A model generated the notes under the pieces. That model saw nothing but the letters and a program-made list of their open reading frames with translations, did no database searches and was not told where the DNA came from. From Notospermus geniculatus (taxonomy: Eukaryota; Nemertea; Pilidiophora; Heteronemertea; Lineidae): a stretch of DNA of 64,000 nucleotides. Location: positions 32,507-96,506 of the forward strand of contig NMRB01000217.1 of assembly GCA_002633025.1 (NCBI GenBank), read 5' to 3'. Below, piece after piece: positions 33,019 to 43,905 of the stretch (positions are counted from its first letter, which is position 1; each line of letters begins with the position of its first letter). A program made the translations under genes and the position numbers.

Positions 33019-34793
33019 CTCTAGGTTATAGCAACTTACAGACAAACTTTCGGTGAAATCTGATTCTTGACTTTGCCACTAGGGGGCCAAAACCAAAATC
33101 ACTGAAAGTGCTATTTCTCCATAACCAAGAGGTGGATTTTTGTCAAATTTTTTTCCTGGGTATATCTAATAAGGATACATAAGATATAGTACCCGAGTTT
33201 TTCATTTGACCTACTTTTCAAGGTCACAGAGGTCAAAGTTCGCCTGAAATTACGAAATTGGCTCTTTTTCTAATGGTTTCTTGCACGTTCTTAGTCAAGA
33301 GATTAATATGGCAATTTGGCATGTTTGTACCTAAATGGCTTTTATGGGGTTGCTGATGATTCCCACCACTGTGCTTCAAGCCAAGAGGGCACAGTGCGAT
33401 TGGCACTTTTTTTTGCAATAGCATGTTTTTATATGTCCAGACAAGTAATATCCACTGAGTTGTGCAGTACAGAAAATATATTTCATGAATTCTATTGAGA
33501 ATGTTATTGAATGACGTGTGTTTTACCTAAATACCTGGTGGAATTTAGGTACATGTATTATCCAGGACTATTTTCCTATTGCTTTATCTGTTGGGCCTGA
33601 AAAAGTGCTTTGTATATGAATGCCTTGTCGACATATGACAAGATTAATGACTTAATAGTGTAGAAGAGGGGCCTTCATTGCACTGTCATGAATGAGGTCA
33701 GCTTTAGCCATTCCTGATGAACATGATAATGCCGTTTTCTGTTGATTTCCATTGTATAAATCAGCCACTGCAAGACTTGTTTTTCATCTTTTTGCATTGA
33801 TGATGTGCTATGTTGCCGATTTTGCATGTTTCTCCATCCATGCTTTTCTGAAATCCTCTCCCCTGCATTAGAAGGAATTTGAGGTTCCTTGCGGGGACCT
33901 GCGTAGGCTAGAATTGGAGTGCCTGACGCCCATCACAGCTGAGGTCTTGCTGGAGCATTCGCTTATCATTTTATCACGTACAGATTCAGGTCTATAGGCA
34001 GACCTGGAGGTTTTGGATTGCAAAGCTGACTGGCTCCAGGCAACTTTTCCCCCCGAGGAGCAGGATCAGTGGTGCTCTCTGGCGTCAAATCAAAGTCAGA
34101 AACCAATGTTTTGCAATGCCTTGCTTAGTTCCCTTCGAAAATGTAACATTCACCTGATGGGCTAGAATAGTCCAAGCCTTGTTTATTTAAACCATTTTAC
34201 CAGTAGATTTCAGATTATTTTTTGAACTGGTTGAAACCAGTATGTCCAGCTGGACTTCAGGGATGATACATTCTTTTATGCATTATGCATTTTTCCAGAC
34301 ACAAGTGTTATGCCCCTTCAGGCAGAAAGAGTGGGCAGTATCTGTGTCAACTCTGACTGTACCTACCTCTGTATTTTCTGGTCTGTCAAACTGCCATATG
34401 ATCAGTTTACGTACATGTAGTAAGTCATGAAATGTACGGAACTTGTGTGGATCCAAGCTGTACTGTGTAATCTGTTCGTATGATAGTCATGATATTAGGT
34501 GTATATTTTTAAGTGTTTTGTTGATCATGACTTTCCTATCAAAATGATAAGTTAAAGGCCTTATTGACTGAGATATACTGCTAAAACGAACTAGTCGGCC
34601 TACACCAGGACCAATCCATGCCTACCTGATCATCATCACCACATTATCAATATTTCCATACTGACACTAAGTGTGTTTTATTTTCTGGATATGTTTTCTT
34701 GGTCTGCTAACGAACTTGATGATAACATGTGCAGTTTCATAACGCCTGTACAGTGCTCTGGTTATCGTTGTTGGCAGACACATTTCATCGTGC

Positions 34794-34966
34794 AATAGGA
34801 GCTGTCAGCGAGTTGACCACTAGATGTCACTAGGGCCCAATTCAATGCATCTAGCGGACCCAGTCATTATCGATCGAGCAGCGATCATAATAGATTTCCT
34901 GTACATTTGGTCCGCTAAGACTGTGCTGCCATCTGTTAGCAATATGCGCGGCTGACTGCTCCTATT
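34794..34966. mobile_element. MITE, family E, copy 1
   Basis: TIRs aataggagctgtcag and ctgactgctcctatt. Related copies at 43704-43876 (from the large duplication) and 48580-48861. Internal words: gggcccaattcaatgcat and ttagcggacc-like pairs. Confidence 0.75.
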
Positions 34967-34998
34967 AGTCAATATATATTTCATCTGCAAACGGTTAT

Positions 34999-35578
34999 TC
35001 ACGCGGGGTTCCAGGACTGCACAGAGGAGACCATTCAGTACCTCGTACAAGTGGAAAACATGTCCATGGACGACCCCATCATCATTGGTCTGCGGCAGCA
35101 TCTCGCGAGAAAACGTCTCGGTCTCGATTGCGAGGACGTAACCGAGAGTGAGCCATTACGGACAAGAGAAGTTGAAACATGTAACTTCCTATCAAATAAT
35201 TTTCAGCCATCTGTTGCGCAGGATGCACATGACACGACTACGGACTCATTTACCGCGGAGAGACTGCTTGCTTCACGGGGAGATTCGGTGTGCACGACTG
35301 CGGAAGAACTGGACGAACTCGATGGTCCGTCATCGGTACACGCAGAATCGACGAACTCAAATGGACAAAAATCGGCTGATGACTCACTTGAGTTGGCTTC
35401 AGAGTCAAATTCAGAATTTTCAACTTATTTGACAGACGAATTCGAGAATGTTGATAATCTCAGACTAATCGAACAGTTGCCAAATCTGACTGTCCTTTCA
35501 CAAAGCCATCCAGCAATTGCCCAACTTGCGGGACAGATCTTGTCCATGATAGACGAAGATGAGGACCCGGTAGTATAG
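34999..35578 (+). pseudogene. Second copy of the orange-domain exon, 5' truncated
   Basis: Matches 24846-25425 with about a dozen substitutions and two 3-base indels; the reading frame stays open to the stop at 35576-35578. It lacks the acceptor and first 100 bases of the exon because the duplication breakpoint lies inside. The junction offers no obvious AG acceptor. Both indels preserve frame (one Thr lost; one Thr gained before NSN), which hints at selection or youth. It could serve as an alternative last exon if a cryptic acceptor exists, or be a dead fragment. AATAAA at 36031-36036. Confidence 0.75.
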
Positions 35579-35600
35579 GTCATGTGCAAGGAAGACATAT

Positions 35601-35817
35601 TTAAAGGAGCACGGTATTGCATCTCTACATGTGTTATTTAACTGCCGACGTAGAGGGAGCCACCCAGAGGCAGCAACACGAACTACAAAAATCCATTACA
35701 AAATGTACGCAGTAAATCGGGTCATTCGGCAAATCGTAGTTAGTCCCTTGGGTTGGAGAGTGGCGCGGTGGCGTCGGCTGTCGACTCGGAAAAGGTGGCA
35801 ATACCGTGCTCCTTTAA
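35601..35817. mobile_element. MITE in the copied 3' UTR, unit 2 only
   Basis: TIRs ttaaaggagcacggtattgc and gcaataccgtgctcctttaa are exact complements. Sits within about 30 bp of the stop codon, as does a different element in unit 1. Confidence 0.9.
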
Positions 35818-36204
35818 GGGTAGGGGTACCATAACGCGCATTAAATCACTGGAGGGTTACAGAGGTCATCTGCGGAGTTCCCACTGTATTGCGCGCCAAC
35901 TCCCGACGGCCCCAAGACCAGGGATGAAAGTGGCTCAACAGGTGGGAATTCGTCCAGCTTTGAGTGGGCCTAGTGTATTGTACTTTATTTGTAAAGTTTG
36001 GAACATGTGGGATGTGCAGTATTAGATGTAAATAAAACACTTTATGTATCAATAAACTTATTAATTTGAAATTTGAATTTGTATCCCGGTATGTTGTCTA
36101 AAACGAATTTTTGCAGCGAGAATTGCCTGAAATAGAAACACTCACGCATATCGGATGGTTGCATCCTATGGTAATCAGCGATCCTTCCATTCCATCCGTA
36201 GCCG

Positions 36205-36387
36205 CTTAAAGATAGCGGATTTTGTTTACATTTGGCTGGTGTTTGTAAACACAAAATTCAGCCAATCAAAATGCACGAAAATTTCTTTGTTGACATTCAG
36301 GAGAAGTTTGTTTACATTTTTTCCTGAAAATTCGTCCCCTTTCAAATTCTATTTCTAAATCAAATTTTTTCGCTTTCGATTCGCTTT
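36205..36387. mobile_element. MITE, family F, copy 1
   Basis: Shares gatagcggatttt, ggctggtgtttgtaaacaca and gttgacattc with 41033-41212. Present only in unit 2. Confidence 0.75.
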
Positions 36388-36400
36388 AACGGTGTACACG

Positions 36401-36634
36401 TTAATACAAGTACAAAAAGCACAAAATTGACACACTAAATGATAATAAACAAGAAGTCAATCTCCAGAATTTACGAATTTTCGACCCCAACCGGGGTCTT
36501 TTTCAAGTGGAACTTTACAATCTGAAACTCTAGAAAAGTCTTTTCTAGAGTTTCAGATTGTAAAGTTCCACTTGAAAAAGACCCCGGTTGGGGTCGAAAA
36601 TTCGTGAATTCTGGAGATTGACTTCTTGTTTATT
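36401..36634. mobile_element. Hairpin element, family H, copy 1
   Basis: A short leader (caaaaagcacaaaattgaca) is followed by a near-perfect hairpin at 36444-36634 (aagaagtcaatctccagaat and mirror, centre around 36540). The flanks repeat taacggtgtacacg (36387-36400 and again at 36635-36648), a 14-bp target duplication. The unit 1 site has a single copy of this word. The other member is in a sim intron at 53679-53890. Confidence 0.85.
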
Positions 36635-37276
36635 AACGGTGTACACGTGGTGACGAAGGGCTCAGCTAGCGAAAACCTCAGCAGGTATCATCGGCGCATC
36701 ACGAGGCAGGTCACCTGTAAGGGGTCGGAATCCCAAGGAAAAACTGCCCCAGGAACAAAAGATCCTATTGTTACATTCTAATCTGGGGATTGGTTTTCTA
36801 TAGTCATGCCGCTTATTCCGTCATTCAACAATAGAAGTGGACACTTTTTACAGGGGACACTCTCTACCGTTACACCGCCGGGCGCTACTGCTGAATCAAT
36901 ACGTGGGATTATCCACCCAGGATTATCCAATCCATCCCAACAACTTAAAACAAGAATATTTTCAAATATCTATCCTTTCCCGTTTATTTTTCCCCGCTGG
37001 AACCTGCATTTGAGACGAGGAAACCACGGGAAAACAAAGGAACCACATCCACTCACCAATCTAGTACAAATTTAGCTGTGTGCCTCATGAGCCACGGTAT
37101 AGAATAAGGGTTGCCCTACCGGAGGAACATCAAACTATCAATCACGTGCCTTGACCTTGGCCATTCATGCCATTTCACACATTGTCACAACCGCACACAC
37201 ACAACCGACTCTTGTCTCCGCCTGACAACCACGATTTATTCGCCGATTTCTCTGAAAGAACATAACTTTTTTCAAA

Positions 37277-40200
37277 ATGCCGACGCTATTAGAAACTAAG
37301 GTGTTGTATATTTTCCTCATAAGCCGAATTTCATGTGGTTTGACGTTGTATTTGACGAGGAGGACGATCGAAAGCTACCATGTCACATGGCATGTGCCGG
37401 CCCCGCAACAGCTAGCTACCGCCCGAACGAATAGCTATGGAATGGAGCGCCCGGTGGTGCCGGACTTTCGGCTAGGCCTATCCTGCTATAAAGCCAGTTT
37501 GTAACTCTTGACAACATCAAGATAATAGAAAAAAGGCTTTGGGCTTTGCATTTTGCTTCCTCTCTGGTTAGGCCGCGGCCAGCCGGCCGGTCTGCGACCC
37601 TGCGTAGGCTACGCCTTGGTTTGGATTTGCCAGCAATATCATAATATATGGGCAGCAATTTCAGCAATAAGTTTTATTCCATGCAACCCCTTCCCCTTGA
37701 GGACGACATCCTTATGTGTTATGCAAGTGAACCACTAATCAGCATGATCTGTAGGCCTAGGCTAGATATGGAATGTTGAATAAGTGATTTTGTAGTTAAT
37801 ACAATGGAACGAGTTTAGAATCCCCGATCACTGCCCCAAAAAAGGTCATCGATTGACGGAATAACTTAAGCCGCATTGTACAATAGGATTTCCATTGTGT
37901 GCCATGGAGTAACGTCACTTCCGATCGGGGATTCTAAACTTTAGCCGTTACAATTATAGACTGGTACCCGGCCTCTATAGACTAGTACACACAGTCACAC
38001 GCTCAGACCTCCTTTGGAGGAGAGGTCAGTCGGTATAAACAGAACGACGTGGACACAGCGAAGCACGCAAACCAGGCTGTTTTCAAAGTTTTTGCACAAA
38101 AATCATTGTTCTGTTTCAGATATCTACCAGAATGTGATCGGCACAATGAGTTTAAGTCTTAAGTTTGGTCATCATTTCATGGTGACCGTGTTCATCGAAA
38201 TGCGGCCACTTTTTATACCGCTTAACCTCTGACCACGCTGGGGTCTGGGCATACGCATGCGCCGTTGTGACTATGAAATCACTTAAAAAGTGAAGTGGAT
38301 GCTATAAGGCCTAAAAAAAAAAATGTCTTGTTTCGGGTCATGTCAGTTTGAAAAATTAGGGTCGGTCGGTCGGAATAAAATTTTATTTTTTACAAATTTT
38401 TTCCCAAAGTTTGCTTGAAAAACTGTGTGTAAAATAGGAAATGTCAGCTGAAATAACGAAGTGGAACTGATCTGTAACATAGGGGGCCTAGGAAGAGCTG
38501 TAGATTCTGCCATGTCATGAATGTTCCTTCTTCATTTGTTGTTCTCTTGTCATTTTTTGAAAGTTTTAATTGAAAAAACAGTATTATTGTGTGATTTTTT
38601 AGTTTTATTTTTTCTAGGTTTGGAAAAAAATTTTAGGGTCGGGGCATTTTCAGGAGGGTCGGTCGGCTGACCCGAAACAAGACATTTATTTTTTTAGGCC
38701 TAATCTACCATCAGTCTCCTGTATGTAGTAGGCCTACAATACATTATAGCGAGGTTTCGCAAGCGCCCGGTTAGGCCATAGAACGTTCATCTATTGTTTG
38801 GGTACACTCACACAATAGATAAACGTCGTCGTAGGGCCTAACCGGGCGGTTGCGAAACCGCCCTATTATTGGACTTGGCCTACATGGACTAGGCAGCCTG
38901 CTTGGCCCAACCACTAGTAGTACCCCACTTCGAAGGGTCTTAGTTTTTTATAGACCCACTACAAAGCTCTTCTGGTTGGCCTAGATGTACTTTGGCCTCA
39001 AATGTACACAAAATATAGGGAATATTACTAGGGGCCTGTACTGAAATACATGTAAAGTGCAAAGTCATGATGACACAGAGAAAAGAGCCTTGCGTAATTC
39101 AACTTGCACAATCATTGAATCAAGCCAAGTATTATAGATAGGCCGAGCACTAATTGGATAGTTCAATTCACTAATTAATGCTGCCAAGTACGGTGCTCTG
39201 TCTAAAATATAATAGGGAACCCCGATCACGCAGACCACGCGAGAATATACGCGTGGGTTTGAACTGATAGTACACCGACGCCACCTATTATTCATGACGA
39301 TTCAAGGTGTGATTGGCCGTTGTTGGTGAGCCGCATCTCTCGAACAATGAGCCTCTATAGGTGTCGCGTCTGCTCTGTCAGTCTCACGTGACCAATTGGC
39401 GCTCCCCATTCCCTTAATCCCAGTTAAATGTACCACCAACCACACTGGGAGTTCACAGTAGGCCTACTGGAAATAGGCATGGACCTTGATTTTGAATGTA
39501 TTCTATGTCAACTGTACATGCCTAGGCCTGGTCATGTCTGAGAAATTTTGTGAATGTTGAGTGGAATATGTGAATAATGTCAGGGTGAAGAACACAATAA
39601 CTGAGAGAGAGAGTGAGAGATATGGATCTTGCCTCATCTGCGAGGATGTTTTTCAAAATGAATATCCCTTTCGACTCATCTTGAAATTCACTGTATAGCC
39701 TACATGTACCCGGTAGGCCTGCAGTTGATGACCAATAAGAATTTTCTTACCATTATATTTTTCAGGAAGATTTTGATGCTGCCCTTAAAGATGCAGGTGA
39801 CAAGTTGGTTGTTATTGACTTCTATGCCGATTGGTGTGGGCCTTGCCGAATGATTAGTCCGAAAGTAGAGGTATGTTGTGCACTCTGCCCGGCCCTACAC
39901 TCAATAATTCAGTGGTATCAGCCTCCGCTCGAAGCTAGCTGTCACCCTCAACCACTGAAACACTTGGTGCCAAAGTCCGTTTCTGAACACTAGATGTCAC
40001 TACCAGTTGTTGACGAACGCGCTCGATAAACCAGCCAATGAGCGATCAGCCAATAAGAAAATGTTTCATGTTTTCCCCTATTTTTTAGTTGCGTGAAATA
40101 CTGGTCGCTGATTGGTTGATGACAGTTTGCACCATCTAGCGTTCAGAAACATAATTAGGCCCGATCTGTGCCAGTGGTTGAGAGCGTGTAACTAGTATTA

Positions 40201-41460
40201 AGCTCGAGGCCACTGGGGACGAGTGTACCCGGCCCTAGAGTTGTCAGTTTGATTTCATGTGGGATGTACATGATTTAGAGGCAAGTTGCACGAAAAAACA
40301 CTGAATTGGAGCCACACCTTTAGTTGTTGCGTGCATGACCAGAGCAGAATGGTCACAACTTGGTTTCTCCAACAGATGAGTGTTCAATCAGTCAGCACGG
40401 TAACTGCCATATAAGATACCGCATTGATTTCCATGGAGGCAGGGGTAGGCCTACAATGTAAATACAAAAACAGAAGTCAAAGAGGAAATGAGTCGCTCAC
40501 TCGGTCTATGTCATCTTTCAGGCAATGGAGAAAGAATTTTCAGATGTGGTGTTCTACAAGGTTAATGTTGATGAGAACAGTGAGGTAAGTTCACCATTAT
40601 CAGGATTGTACTTCTAATCTCCAGAATATTGGTAATCATTGATTAGGAGGCAGAGTTTCTGACACCTTGCAGGGTTGGAGCTAGCTCGGATCTTTTCTCC
40701 AAAACTTTATAATGACACTTACATGATGAGTTACCAAGACAAGTCGATTGACGTATGTTTCGTCAAATTTGACCCAGCCGATGCGGAGCTATCGTTCATA
40801 AACCTCACGCCATTCGAAAGTGAAATGAAGAGTAATTTGTTAACAACACATTCTTGATCGAAAAATGGGTAATATTGGACATACAATTTGCATTTCTAGA
40901 CTGCTGAGGACCAGGAAGTATCGGCTATGCCCACTTTCATTTTCTTCAAGAATGGTGGAAAGGTGAGTACATGTAATGCACAAGTAATTGGACACTGCAT
41001 TAGAAAAAATCTTCTCAGGCCTGCTTAGATGAAAGCGAATTGATAGCGGATTTTATTTACATTTGGCTGGTGTTTGTAAACACAAAATTTCAGCCAATCA
41101 GAATGCACGAACATTTCTTTGTTGACATTCTGGAGAAGTTTGTTTACATTTTTTCCTGAAAATTCGTCCCCTTTCAAATTCTTCTAAATCTTTTTTCGAT
41201 AGCAATTCGCTTGATATCACTCTTTGCATCTTTGATCATGCATCTGATTGTGCATTAAATAGGCAATGGAATGCACTCAAATGCAAGAGACTGAATTGAA
41301 AGTATTGATCCGTATGCTGACAAATTCTTCAAAACAGCCAGAGATTAGTCCAACTCTCAAGCCATGCAATAATGCATGTGAATTGTTTCTTTTGCAGGTT
41401 GATGAAGTAGTTGGTGCCAATGAAGCAAAAATTCGAGAGGCAGTTGAAAAGAACAAGTAA
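37277..41460 (+). CDS. TXN: Thioredoxin, copy 2 (five exons)
   Basis: Exons 37277-37300 (MPTLLETK), 39766-39870, 40522-40584, 40900-40962 and 41398-41460, all phase 0: 105 residues with WCGPC at 31-35, Asp26 and cis-Pro75. About 90-95% identical to copy 1 in coding bases. Differences are mostly amino-acid changing and concentrated on charged surface positions: KDFDDALKK becomes [15 protein letters not shown] becomes VDENSE, FIFYK becomes FIFFK, EKHK becomes EKNK. All catalytic residues are intact, so both should be active enzymes. AATAAA at 41594-41599. Introns carry insertions absent from copy 1. It may be a real paralog; a divergent haplotype placed in tandem is the alternative. Confidence 0.94.
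37812..37940. mobile_element. MITE in thioredoxin 2 intron 1
   Basis: TIRs agtttagaatccccgatc and gatcggggattctaaact. Its interior (gtacaatagga, gtgccatgga) is related to the loop of the unit 1 insertion near 27240-27350. Confidence 0.85.
38307..38701. mobile_element. 395-bp TIR element in thioredoxin 2 intron 1
   Basis: aggcctaaaaaaa with atgtcttgtttcgggtca on the left is mirrored by tgacccgaaacaagacat and tttttttaggcct on the right. Subterminal ggtcggtcgg repeats are present on both sides. Absent from unit 1. Confidence 0.85.
38747..38865. mobile_element. Hairpin MITE in thioredoxin 2 intron 1
   Basis: tagcgaggtttcgc pairs with gcgaaaccgcccta, and the arms extend through cccggttaggcc with ggcctaaccggg. 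Absent from unit 1. Confidence 0.8.
39214..39410. mobile_element. Insertion in thioredoxin 2 intron 1
   Basis: Interrupts sequence that is continuous in unit 1 (ataattcccttaatccc). Begins gggaaccccgatcacg and ends ggcgctccccattccc. Type unresolved. Confidence 0.6.
39766..39870 (+). CDS. TXN: Thioredoxin 2, active-site exon
   Basis: [20 protein letters not shown] then [15 protein letters not shown], between tttttcag and GAG-GTATGT. The restored Glu at the exon end (V in copy 1) matches the usual thioredoxin consensus at this site better than copy 1 does. Confidence 0.96.
39897..40227. mobile_element. 331-bp insertion in thioredoxin 2 intron 2 with 9-bp target duplication
   Basis: Flanked by exact cccggccct repeats at 39888-39896 and 40228-40236, where unit 1 has one copy. 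Ends acactc and gagtgt are short inverted repeats. No coding capacity. Confidence 0.85.
40522..41460 (+). CDS. TXN: Thioredoxin 2, exons 3 to 5
   Basis: Exon 3 (40522-40584) encodes [20 protein letters not shown] plus E. Exon 4 (40900-40962) encodes [20 protein letters not shown] plus K. Exon 5 (41398-41460) encodes [20 protein letters not shown] and the stop. Splice sites match copy 1. Confidence 0.95.
41033..41212. mobile_element. MITE, family F, copy 2
   Basis: TIRs aagcgaattg and caattcgctt; body shared with 36205-36387. In thioredoxin 2 intron 4 only. Confidence 0.8.
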
Positions 41461-43703
41461 TTCACAACTCGACGTATACAAAAACTTTATGGTCTATCTC
41501 TTTTATTACACCAATTTGTTATGTGAGAAATTCTTTCCATGTCCATCAAATATTTTATGAAATTCTACTGGATGATAAATTGATCATCATTATAATAAAC
41601 CATGTTCACCTGCTCTGTCTTTGTGATTACTTCTAATTTATGTAAATCAAGTTTGCAAGATTAAAGTCTAACCTATTTCAAATGAGGTCTTATAACCTGA
41701 AGGACTATTTTCTCTGCACAGTTCGCCAATAACACTTGATAGATAAGTACATGTACTGGATTTGTCTTGCTTATTCTTATTCCTAAAACTGGCCAGTCCT
41801 GTAATCCCATACCGGGACATTTTATCATTGCTATATTNCCACACTATGTTGAAAACCGCATCAAATTATCTTGTTTTATCGGAGATATTTGAAAAAGACG
41901 CTGTCCATTTACTTATTTGAAAGACTGTACCTCTAGGTTATAGCAACTTACAGACAAACTTTCGGTGAAATCTGATTCTTGACTTTGCCACTAGGGGGCC
42001 AAAACCAAAATCACTGAAAGTGCTATTTCTCCATAACCAAGAGGTGGATTTTTGTCAAATTTTTTTCCTGGGTATATCTAATAAGGATACATAAGATATA
42101 GTACCCGAGTTTTTCATTTGACCTACTTTTCAAGGTCACAGAGGTCAAAGTTCGCCTGAAATTACGAAATTGGCTCTTTTTCTAATGGTTTCTTGCACGT
42201 TCTTAGTCAAGAGATTAATATGGCAATTTGGCATGTTTGTACCTAAATGGCTTTTATGGGGTTGCTGATGATTCCCACCACTGTGCTTCAAGCCAAGAGG
42301 GCACAGTGCCATTGGCACTTTTTTTTGCAATAGCATGTTTTTATATGTCCAGACAAGTAATATCCACTGAGTTGTGCAGTACAGAAAATATATTTCATGA
42401 ATTCTATTGAGAATGTTATTGAATGACGTGTGTTTTACCTAAATACCTGGTGGAATTTAGGTACATGTATTATCCAGGACTATTTTCCTATTGCTTTATC
42501 TGTTGGGCCTGAAAAAGTGCTTTGTATATGAATGCCTTGTCGACATATGACAAGATTAATGACTTAATAGTGTAGAAGAGGGGCCTTCATTGCACTGTCA
42601 TGAATGAGGTCAGCTTTAGCCATTCCTGATGAACATGATAATGCCGTTTTCTGTTGATTTCCATTGTATAAATCAGCCACTGCAAGACTTGTTTTTCATC
42701 TTTTTGCATTGATGATGTGCTATGTTGCCGATTTTGCATGTTTCTCCATCCATGCTTTTCTGAAATCCTCTCCCCTGCATTAGAAGGAATTTGAGGTTCC
42801 TTGCGGGGACCTGCGTAGGCTAGAATTGGAGTGCCTGACGCCCATCACAGCTGAGGTCTTGCTGGAGCATTCGCTTATCATTTTATCATACAGATTCAGG
42901 TCTATAGGCAGACCTGGAGGTTTTGGATTGCAAAGCTGACTGGCTCCAGGCAACTTTTCCCCCCGAGGAGCAGGATCAGTGGTGCTCTCTGGCGTCAAAT
43001 CAAAGTCAGAAACCAATGTTTTGCAATGCCTTGCTTAGTTCCCTTCGAAAATGTAACATTCACCTGATGGGCTAGAATAGTCCAAGCCTTGTTTATTTAA
43101 ACCATTTTACCAGTAGATTTCAGATTATTTTTTGAACTGGTTGAAACCAGTATGTCCAGCTGGACTTCAGGGATGATACATTCTTTTATGCATTATGCAT
43201 TTTTCCAGACACAAGTGTTATGCCCCTTCAGGCAGAAAGAGTGGGCAGTATCTGTGTCAACTCTGACTGTACCTACCTCTGTATTTTCTGGTCTGTCAAA
43301 CTGCCATATGATCAGTTTACGTACATGTAGTAAGTCATGAAATGTACGGAACTTGTGTGGATCCAAGCTGTACTGTGTAATCTGTTCGTATGATAGTCAT
43401 GATATTAGGTGTATATTTTTAAGTGTTTTGTTGATCATGACTTTCCTATCAAAATGATAAGTTAAAGGCCTTATTGACTGAGATATACTGCTAAAACGAA
43501 CTAGTCGGCCTACACCAGGACCAATCCATGCCTACCTGATCATCATCACCACATTATCAATATTTCCATACTGACACTAAGTGTGTTTTATTTTCTGGAT
43601 ATGTTTTCTTGGTCTGCTAACGAACTTGATGATAACATGTGCAGTTTCATAACGCCTGTACAGTGCTCTGGTTATCGTTGTTGGCAGACACATTTCATCG
43701 TGC

Positions 43704-43876
43704 AATAGGAGCTGTCAGCGAGTTGACCACTAGATGTCACTAGGGCCCAATTCAATGCATCTAGCGGACCCAGTCATTATCGATCGAGCAGCGATCATAA
43801 TAGATTTCCTGTACATTTGGTCCGCTAAGACTGTGCTGCCATCTGTTAGCAATATGCGCGGCTGACTGCTCCTATT
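43704..43876. mobile_element. MITE, family E, copy 2 (in the duplicated block)
   Basis: Same element as 34794-34966, copied with the large duplication and unchanged as far as I can compare. Confidence 0.8.
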
Positions 43877-43905
43877 AGTCAATATATATTTCATCTGCAA
43901 ACGGT

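Larger units (their letters stand above)
24843..34995 (+). repeat. Large tandem duplication, unit 1 (orange exon 3' part plus thioredoxin 1)
   Basis: Homology to unit 2 (34996-43905) starts at tattcacgcggggttcc within the orange exon and ends at tttcatctgcaaacggt. Unit 1 therefore contains the orange coding end, its 3' UTR, the whole thioredoxin gene and a 2-kb downstream block. The length is 10.15 kb against 8.9 kb because each unit has private insertions and unit 2 has a collapsed stretch. Confidence 0.92.
34996..43905 (+). repeat. Large tandem duplication, unit 2
   Basis: Starts in the middle of an orange exon, joined directly to the end of unit 1 with one base of microhomology, and ends at the same point (acggt, 43901-43905) before unrelated sequence. 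Private insertions: 35601-35817, 36205-36387, 36401-36634, 37812-37940, 38307-38701, 38747-38865, 39214-39410, 39897-40227, 41033-41212. Confidence 0.92.
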
